A stretch of DNA of 64,000 bases from Lepus europaeus (Eukaryota; Chordata; Mammalia; Lagomorpha; Leporidae), in assembly GCF_033115175.1 (NCBI RefSeq), contig NC_084835.1:95167948-95231947 (forward strand). The letters run 5' to 3'. The position numbers and the translations under genes were made by a program. Each line of letters starts with the position of its first letter. The first letter of the stretch is position 1. Of this stretch, positions 57,180-64,000 are shown piece by piece. Under the pieces are notes generated by a model that searched no databases, was not told where the DNA came from, and saw nothing but the letters and a program-made list of their open reading frames with translations.

Positions 57180-59165
57180 CTCAATCTACTCTTCAAAGCA
57201 GTTTCCCTAAGGATGCTTCTCGGACAACGCCTTGTAGACTGAGACTTGAAATGCTAACGCTGTAGACCAATGCATATCTTATAAGTCACGCGCTTTCCAG
57301 TCCAGCCCGGACTCCCCCTAGCCTGTGTCCAACGAGAAGACGTAACCACAGGCTTTACGAGCGCTCCCGGGCCTGGACTTCCCTTGCGGTCCTCTGGGAA
57401 GCTGCCCAGACTGATCGTCGGGGCTGGCTCCTTCTTGTGGTCTAGCGCGGCCATGTACGAATCACCGGCTTCCTTGCCACTCTGGATGCTCTGCTTAGAT
57501 CTGGTATCTCCCGACTTCCTTTCTAAGCCCCTGTTAATAATACATGCTAACAGGTTGCACCACATTTCAACACACCACGCAGCTATAGATAGCAAAATAC
57601 AGCACACGCTGAATTATTCAGTGGGTGAACTGCACCATGAGGAGCATCCTGTGTCCCAGACACGCAGGGCTGCTCGCTGGGATGATGTACACGGCACCCT
57701 CGTTAGCTGTTCCCCTGAGCCCTGCACTCTGCTGCCAGGAGCCATCCTACCCGCAGTAAGGAAGGCAGAGCTGCACACGCACCAAGGAACAGATCTGCAG
57801 TATGTGGTTCCGTCCCATTCCATTACCATTAGATACACACCTATTACGTCTATTATAGCCGTGTGTACTCTGGGGGTCTCCTAGAAACTGAGATCTGAAA
57901 TCGGCATTGCCCGAGAAAGATCTAGAACGTGCACTCAGGACATTTATTCTGTGGCTACGGGAATTTTGTGGCCAAGCAGTGGCTCCCAGAAGGAAATCGG
58001 CTCAGCAGGCAATGACATGGGCTAAAGGGCACCTGAATTGCAAACTGAATGGACACAGGTCAGTGCTGTCTTGGACCCAGGTTGATCACAATAAACAGGA
58101 AAGGGGAGGCTGCAGGAGTCTGCCCAGGAAGACCAACACCTGCCGACTTGCCTGGACCGTCGGCCACACAGCAGAAGGGCCAGCACTGCAGGCTCAGCAG
58201 GAAAGGACCACCGTGGACCACTCTCTCCCTGGACACCCAGGGGCTGAGAGGGTGGCCGGGGCTATGCTGCACATACACGGAGAAACTATGTCCTCCATAA
58301 GGTGCCCTCTAGCCCCGGCTATGGCCAGTGGCCAGCCCATGCCCCCGTGGCTGTCTGTGGCCCTTTGCTTGCCTGGCTGCTGACACTGGAGCCACACCTG
58401 TACGTTTTCAAAGCACCAAACGGAACCACAGCATCAGGGGTCCCTGGGAACTCACATAGCTTCTCCCTGCAGGGTCAACTTAATCATTAGCTGGCAAAAT
58501 CCGCAGCAAGGAAAACTTGAGCCTTTTCCCCAGAGAAACAGATCTGCATGTCACCCCATCCTCACACATGCGAAAATGAAGGAACTAAATACTCACAGGA
58601 GCCCCAAGCGGAGAGGGCGTCAGACCTTGTCCATCACAACTCCCCACCAGGCCCCCCTGCAACAAGTGTGTCCGCCCGGGACCTCCTGTTTGCAGTCACT
58701 CAGCCATCACCGCTGAACTCCCCTTCCTGAGGACACACCGCGCCCTGGGCTACTGACTCTCGGCACGAACCTCAACTCTCAGCCGCGTCTGCATGGCAGG
58801 GCTTATGTCCCAGCCAAGGGCAATGTCATCTGTGCCCAGGCAGTGGACTTCAGAGGGTAGGGAACCCACATCTGTCACCCACACCCTGGGGCCACCCCAC
58901 ACACACACCTGACAACCGATACACAAAATCCCCACAGTGCAGACGGACCTGTGGTCCCCACCCCACCATACCCAGCAGTGGAGGGGGCTGGTGATTCCCT
59001 ACTTTGTCAGGACTGGACCCCACTCATCCTCCACGCCCATTCACCCCTCATGGTAAAGGAGACAGGTAGGTTCAGTGAGCTTTGTGCTGCTGGGGGAGCC
59101 CTGGGGTGAGCAACGTGGGAGGAGCTGAGGGACACCCTCCCCGGACCCTGGGACCCTCCGCCGGG
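57180..59165. other. ST8SIA5 E2-E3 intron, unassigned part
   Basis: Open frames of up to 166 residues occur on the plus strand, but none resembles a known protein and none has exon-like flanks I trust. Confidence 0.4.
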
Positions 59166-59173
59166 GTCTGTAC

Positions 59174-59281
59174 CTGGAGTTGGCGTCACTGCCGCTCGGC
59201 ACTGCGTGGTCGTCGGTGACGTTAAAGAGCCCCGTCCAATTGGCCAGCTGGTCGCCACTCTGCCAGCCAGACTGGAGGCCT
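59174..59281 (-). CDS. ST8SIA5: ST8SIA5 exon E2 (long-isoform cassette exon)
   Basis: This 108-base exon encodes GLQSGWQSGDQLANWTGLFN, then VTDDHAVPSGSDANS, flanked by split Arg codons. It corresponds to the extra stem segment of the long ST8SIA5 isoform known from mouse: the spacing GWxxGDQxANWTGLFN is shared, while the second half differs. It adds two potential N-glycosylation sites (NWT and NVT). The acceptor is TTTTCCGCACAG|A with a weak pyrimidine tract; the donor is CCAG|GTACAG. Both ends are phase 2, so inclusion or skipping keeps the frame. Usage in this species is not shown by sequence alone. Confidence 0.85.
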
Positions 59282-59782
59282 CTGTGCGGAAAACGAGGCA
59301 GTCGGTACTGAGGCATTCGTTGGGTTCAGTCTGCCCACCAGGGAGCCACGTTCTGTCACTGGTAACACTCTTAACGACGACCAGGCTGAGAACAACAATG
59401 ACACAGCCCACAGCCCTCAGCCCGCAGCCTGCAGCCTGCAGCCTGCACGGGGTCTGCACGCCTCCTCTCCACCCCTCATCTTGGCCAGCAGGGCCGAGGG
59501 GCCCCGTGGTGCACACAGGGAGGCTGAGGTTTAGTGGGGTTGAAGCCGCACGTTCTTCTACCTCTTACGCGGTACCAGCCCTCAGTTCCCAGCTTAGACA
59601 CTGAAACCAGACAGGTTCCAGTCGCCGGCGCTTGGCCGCCTCCGAGGCCACTCAAAGATTTGAATGCAATCAAGAGTTTCCCAGTGCAAAAGGAAACTGC
59701 TCCAGGGTTTAGGACAGTGGGACCCAACCAGCTCACTCTCCCCCACGCACCTGACTAAAATGACAGCAAAGGAATCAACACA

Positions 59783-60106
59783 GGGGCCAGCGCTGTGGCA
59801 CAGCCAGTAAGGTTACCGCCTAAGGTGCCAGCATCCCATATGGGTGCTGGTTTGAGTCCCAGTTACTCCAGTTCCTGTCCAGCTCCCTGCTAGTGCACCT
59901 GGAAAAGCAGTGGAAGATGGCCCAAGTACTTGGGCCCCTGCACCCACGCTGGAAACCCAGATGAAGCTGGCTTCGGTCTGGCCCAGCACTGGCTACTGTG
60001 GCCATTTGGGGAGTGAACCAGTGCATAGAAAATCTCTTTCTCTCCCTACGCCTCTCCCTCTCACTGTAACTCTACCTTTCAAATAGATAAATAATAATAA
60101 TAATAA
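59783..60106 (+). repeat. CSINE with perfect target-site duplication
   Basis: GGAATCAACACA at 59771-59782 recurs at 60110-60121. The tail is AAATAGATAAATAATAATAA. Confidence 0.97.
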
Positions 60107-60432
60107 ATTGGAATCAACACAAACGTGGACGTGGAGAAGTGGGGAGAGAAGGAACTAGCAACAACCTTTTGGAAGACAAAAAACAGATGAGCTTAGGCCA
60201 GAAAAGAAAGCTGTGTCTGCCTACAAGAAGCAGATCTACTCCCAGTGCCCAGCTCAGCAAGGCTCAGGCCTGGAGGGCCAGGGACAGCAGAGGTAGGAGT
60301 GCAAGACGGTGCTGGAAGCAGAGGACGCTTTCCAGTCTGGGTAAGGAGCAGGTAGAGAACCCACCCCTGCCAACACACCAGATCCACCCTCCCCGGCCAC
60401 AGCAGGCTGCTCGCCACACCTGCCCACTGCAT

Positions 60433-60528
60433 AGACGTCAGCAGGTGTCTCCTGGGCAGTGCGTCCAGAGAGTCCTGCACAGACGTCAGGAGGTGTGCTC
60501 CCGGGCAGCGCGCCCAGAGAAGTCCTGC
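60433..60528 (+). repeat. 48-bp tandem duplication
   Basis: Two head-to-tail units starting AGACGTCAGSAGGTGT (60433-60480 and 60481-60528), about 80-85% alike. Confidence 0.9.
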
Positions 60529-60805
60529 TCGGTTCTCGTCATACACAGACGCTGCACCGCAAGCAGCCACACCTGGCTGCAGAACACTGGGCCTGCCCAC
60601 CTGCCCAACGAGTTCGGCCTGAGATGTGTTTCTCGGATCGGATCAGCTCCGGAGAAACTGCTGTGGCGGAATGGGTGGAAACCACCCACTCACCCTGGCA
60701 CTGTGGACAGCTGGGCCTGGACAGTTCTCCATGGCAGGACTCTGTCCTGGCCACCGGAGGATGCTGGGTAACATCCCCTCCTCTGTGCCCATGAGCAACT
60801 CTGGA

Positions 60806-61085
60806 AACGGGCGTCTGGCCTCCCGGTTAAGACACCTGCTCCTATATCAGAGTGCCTGGGCTCCATTCGCAGCTTCAGCCCGATTCCAGCTTCCTGCTGA
60901 CACAGGCAGACCTAGCAGGCAGCAGGTGACAACTCAGGGGATTGGGTGCCTGGAAGACCTGGACTGAGGTCTGGCTCTTGGCTTCAGCTGAACCCAGCCC
61001 CAGTCATTCCAGGCATTTAGACAGAAAACCAATGAACTCTCTCTCTCTTGCCTTCTGCCTTTCAAATAAATTTAAAAACAAACAA
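60806..61085 (+). repeat. CSINE, old copy
   Basis: CGGGCGTCTGGCCTCCCGGT TAAGACACC head region and TTTCAAATAAATTTAAAAAC tail. Confidence 0.9.
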
Positions 61086-61089
61086 ACAG

Positions 61090-62015
61090 AAACCCCTAAA
61101 ATGTCTCCAGACTTCGGCAGCAAAATTGCCCTGGTGGAGAGCCACGGTCACACAACAATGCACAGAGTTTCCAAGGACGCAGCTAGCAGCTGGCTGGCCC
61201 CGAAAGATGAATGAGCCATTAAAAAATAATAATAAAAACATTTAACTTGAAAACCAGAGAATAAAACAACCAGAAAAACAGGGGAAAACAGACATGAAAA
61301 AGATGCTCAATAAAACATTTAATAAAAAAAAAAAAAACCCTAAGCTAAGGGAACGGGGCAGCAGGTGGTTTGGGGACAGGAAGTGGTCCCCAGCAGGGAG
61401 CAGCTACCCTCAGGTGACTGCCACTCTCCAGGCCTCGGTGCCTGTCTGTGGCGAGGCAACCACTTCAGATGTCCCCAGTGTCCTAGACAGAAAACATCAC
61501 CATGGAGCTGAGCTGCTTCCTCTGATGCCCTGTGCCCCTTCCTGGGTGGGCAGCTCACCTCCCACCGGCCCGTGCACCCACCCCATTCTGCAGCCAGGCT
61601 CGGGCTGAGGAGTTAGTTCCCCTGGGGCCCTGCCAGCAGAGAGCTGTACACAAGAGGCACTCAATCCGTGCTTTGCTGAGCGCTGCTGTTTCCCTTCCCA
61701 CCCTCTCTGGTCTGCAGACCCTATAGAGGAAGCAGCTAACCTCAGGACACTCAGGATGGAGCCCGGGGCCAAAGCAAACAACGGTGCAGCTCTTAGTCCA
61801 TTCAGAAAAGAGCTGCCTTCTGGCTCTCTTCTCATTCAATAAGTTCTTCATTTATTCATTTCTTGAAGCGATCCAGTTTCACTTCAAAGACATCAGCAAT
61901 ATTTCTTGGAGAGAACTCGGGTTTGGTTTACTGGGAAGGAAGGCATCTAATGGGCACCTGCGAGCAGCCAGGCCCTTGTTCTGCGGGATCCCCATTCGGA
62001 TCACAGCCTCCTGCA
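61090..62015. other. ST8SIA5 upstream intron, unassigned part
   Basis: It contains an A-rich patch (61215-61340). No exon was seen. Confidence 0.4.
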
Positions 62016-62024
62016 GGAACCACA

Positions 62025-62150
62025 TTCTCTCCATTTAGAGATGACCGCACGTGTGGATTGCCTAAGGTCACGTGGCTAACAAGTGGCCAAGTCAAGATTT
62101 AAACCCAGGCCTGTCTGACTCTAACAGCTTTTACCAGGTTGTCTGTGAGC
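62025..62150 (+). repeat. MIR-type SINE relic
   Basis: TCTCTCCATTTAGAGATGAC, CTAAGGTCACGTGGCTAACA AGTGGCCAAG and TTTAAACCCAGGCCTGTCTG. Confidence 0.8.
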
Positions 62151-62604
62151 CAAGAAAACAATAATATTCCCACCTGGGATTTGGCCCATTAGCTGGGTCA
62201 CTGGTATATTCAAATCGATTCCCAGCCCAAGAGCCTGCTAACAAACTCATAAGTCCCTTGAAAACAGGCTGGCCAGTAAGGCTTCCCACAGAACAACACA
62301 CAGAGGGCCAGCTGGCACACTGTCCCTCTCCCACCCATGGAGAGACCCCGGGGTCCCCTCACCGGCCAGGCCCTCCCAGAGACTACTTAAGCAGCATTTA
62401 TGACAAAACTTGAGCAGGAAATATGATGACATAGAAAGTAGCTCATGACACAGCAAGTGACAAAACTGGCTACCTAGGGAGATGTACAGCAGCAGGTCCA
62501 TCTTCGTAAGGTTTTATGCCATACAGCTGGTGGTTGCTGGAGGTGGCATAAAAGCTTGTTGCCTTCTTTTGGTTTACCAATGTTTTTTGATTCAAAACCA
62601 ATAT

Positions 62605-62705
62605 ATCGTACAAGGGTACTTCTAAAAGTCCATGGAAAATGGAATTAAAAGACAAGTTTATTCTGGTGGAAAAGAATTTGAAAACCGTGCGTAAGCTTTT
62701 CATAA
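62605..62705 (-). mobile_element. Mariner-type fossil joined to a CSINE fragment
   Basis: TACAAGGGTACTTCTAAAAG TCCATGGAAAATGG, then AAAGACAAGTTTATTCTGGT GG and CGTGCGTAAGCTTTTCATAA is the reverse orientation of the elements at 40.7 and 46.4 kb. Its far end is lost at the CSINE junction. Confidence 0.65.
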
Positions 62706-62855
62706 CACACATGGGTGGCAGGGATACAGACACTTGAGCCATCACCTGCTGCCTCTCAGGATGAGATTAGCAGGAAACAGAGCAGGGATGGGCAACCAGG
62801 CATTGCGATGAGGGATGCAGGCTTCCCAAGCAGCATCTTAGCCAGGCACTTACTA
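62706..62855 (-). repeat. CSINE fragment
   Basis: CACATGGGTGGCAGGGATAC, GAGCCATCACCTGCTGCCTC and GGATGAGATTAGCAGGAAAC are reversed CSINE body blocks; the tail side is missing. Confidence 0.8.
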
Positions 62856-62891
62856 CAGATCAAGGGCATGCGTTTCCGGGAAGCTGGCGAG

Positions 62892-63285
62892 AGGGCGGAA
62901 GTGGAGCAGAAGAAGCAGCCTACAGCGGCTTGGACCTTGACCAGTTGCCGCCCATGTCCTACAGCAGCTCATGCGCTGTGCAGCGCCCGGGGTTGAGCCA
63001 GGCCTGCAGTGAGAGCAGCGCTCAGACCTGAAGCACCTGGCCAAGGCCAAGGAGGAGGCACCGCCCACGGAGAAGCCGGAGGTGGTGAAGACGCCACCTG
63101 CAGGACGTGATCACCCTCCCCGAGACGTGGGCAGCGTGGTGGGCGTGCACCACAGCAAGACCTTCAACCAGGTGGAGATCAAGCCCGAGATGACCGGCCA
63201 CCTCCTGGGTGAGTTCCCCATCACCTACCCCGGCCGGGCATCGACGCCACCGCTCCTCCGGCTGTGGTCCCCTCGAGCAGCCCTC
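62892..63285 (+). pseudogene. RPS15: RPS15 processed pseudogene, decayed
   Basis: The sequence follows the ribosomal protein uS19/RPS15 mRNA without introns. Readable protein-like pieces include [46 protein letters not shown] and LGEFPITY, then a GRPG-like end. Several small deletions shift the frame, and the start codon position reads AGG. The match stops near GTCCCCTCGAG, about where the mRNA would end. There is no clear poly(A) or target duplication. It is intronic and antisense to ST8SIA5. It is nonfunctional by inspection. Confidence 0.88.
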
Positions 63286-63289
63286 CGGG

Positions 63290-64000
63290 GAAGGCGCCGG
63301 TCCCAGTGGGGAGGAACAGGGGGGATCACCGGCTTACCCAGGCTAAACTGGCGATTACTAACAGGATTTGGAGTAGCCACGGGAGCCTCCTGGATTCGAT
63401 CAGCCTTGCAGAATCTGCACACCCTTGCCTATGAACGTGGAGTATCATCAAACTGACTTACTCAAGGCTGGGTTCAGTTACGAAGAGGCGCCAAGCCTAA
63501 GTTTATGGGGCCACCTGCTGCCCACACTTCCTCAAAAGTTGGGTGTCTGTTAAAATGAAAACACCTTCTGCCTGGAGCCTCTCATTATGAAATCTGGGAC
63601 AAGTTCACTGGGGCTCAGCTTCTCAATGCGGTCATGGTGGCCGCTGTTGGCAACCCGGCCGAGCCAGGCCTGTTGTGCAACTTCCAACTGCGTAATTCCA
63701 TCCCTGACCCATGGTAATGGCCTCTACAGCCATCTGAGGGCAGGGAAAGCTGCCCAGGCTGCCTAGAACCAACTCCCAGGGGAATCTCAGAGCGCGAGGC
63801 ACAAGTGCATCTCAGAGCAGCAACTGAAAACCAGGTGGAGCTGTCCACTAGAGTGGGGCCACCTTCATTCACAAGATCCTCCAAGAATCGAGGTGTTATT
63901 AAAATACAGGACAGTGAATTAAATATATATTTAAAATATTCAAACTGTGATAGAATTAGATGCTATTTCAAGTCCTCTGGAAAGCCTGGAGGAAAGTAGA
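63290..64000. other. Unassigned sequence after the RPS15 pseudogene
   Basis: The stretch has a coding-like texture in places, but no continuous frame or protein I recognise. It could be part of another decayed insertion. It becomes A/T-rich after 63890. Confidence 0.35.

Larger units (their letters stand above)
20380..64000 (-). other. ST8SIA5: ST8SIA5 gene span (5' end beyond the window)
   Basis: The span is defined by seven ordered minus-strand exons with compatible splice phases. They code for everything after the membrane-anchor exon of an alpha-2,8-sialyltransferase. Introns, in transcription order, are about 16.5 kb (E2-E3), 12.3 kb (E3-E4), 3.1 kb, 2.5 kb, 2.3 kb and 0.8 kb. The intron upstream of E2 exceeds 4.7 kb. 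No sequence resembling the first coding exon occurs between 59282 and 64000. Confidence 0.92.

Noticed and set aside
57384..57884. 166-codon open frame on the plus strand
   Set aside because: No family resemblance, no Kozak or splice context that convinces, and it lies inside an intron.
59282..64000. Search for the ST8SIA5 first coding exon (membrane anchor)
   Set aside because: No minus-strand frame with a short basic tail plus hydrophobic segment was found, so the exon is taken to lie beyond the window.
1..64000. CRISPR array, operon, phage or other prokaryotic system
   Set aside because: No regularly spaced repeat with unique spacers and no compact gene arrays; the intron-exon structure and SINE content are mammalian.

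Overview
This is a mammalian nuclear segment, almost certainly from rabbit or a close lagomorph. The main evidence is about thirty copies of the tRNA-derived C-repeat SINE (CSINE). Each begins with a GCCGGCGC-type head, contains conserved blocks such as CATATGGGCACC and GGCCCAAG, and ends in a CT-rich tract plus AAATAAAT or poly(A). This family is characteristic of lagomorphs. There are no bacterial-type genes; nearly all long open frames are GC-rich shadows, and the real coding sequence is a handful of short exons on the minus strand.

Two genes are present, both transcribed leftward. At the left edge is the first coding exon of LOXHD1 (43 residues, 1086-1215) with part of its first intron (1-1085) and its 5' flank. 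From about 20.38 kb to beyond the right edge lies ST8SIA5, encoding an alpha-2,8-sialyltransferase. Seven ST8SIA5 coding exons are resolved to the base. They are numbered here E2 to E8: 59174-59281, 42586-42678, 30243-30329, 26978-27122, 24364-24476, 21922-22014 and 20642-21110. All splice phases agree. The first coding exon (cytoplasmic tail and membrane anchor) is not in the window. E2, E3 and E4 are multiples of three and phase 2-2, so the luminal stem can be shortened by exon skipping without a frameshift. The catalytic domain, with sialylmotifs L, S, III and VS, is built from E6-E8.

The roughly 19 kb between the genes (1.2-20.4 kb) is noncoding. It holds old L1, MIR and MER20 debris, two CTCF-like motifs (near 4.0 and 7.27 kb), and a short CpG-dense block at about 11.04-11.48 kb that is not explained by either gene. 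An 82-bp inverted duplication at 665-746 and 2517-2598 brackets LOXHD1 exon 1.

The introns of ST8SIA5 are layered with repeats. They include a solo LTR inserted in one CSINE and itself hit by a younger CSINE, three mariner-type fossils each joined to a CSINE, a 24-bp minisatellite, two MaLR-type LTR fragments, a second LTR-like block with a duplicated U3 module, and a decayed RPS15 retropseudogene near the right end. CSINEs inside ST8SIA5 are strongly biased to the antisense orientation. I found no novel enzymatic or defence system; the unusual content is structural and regulatory.
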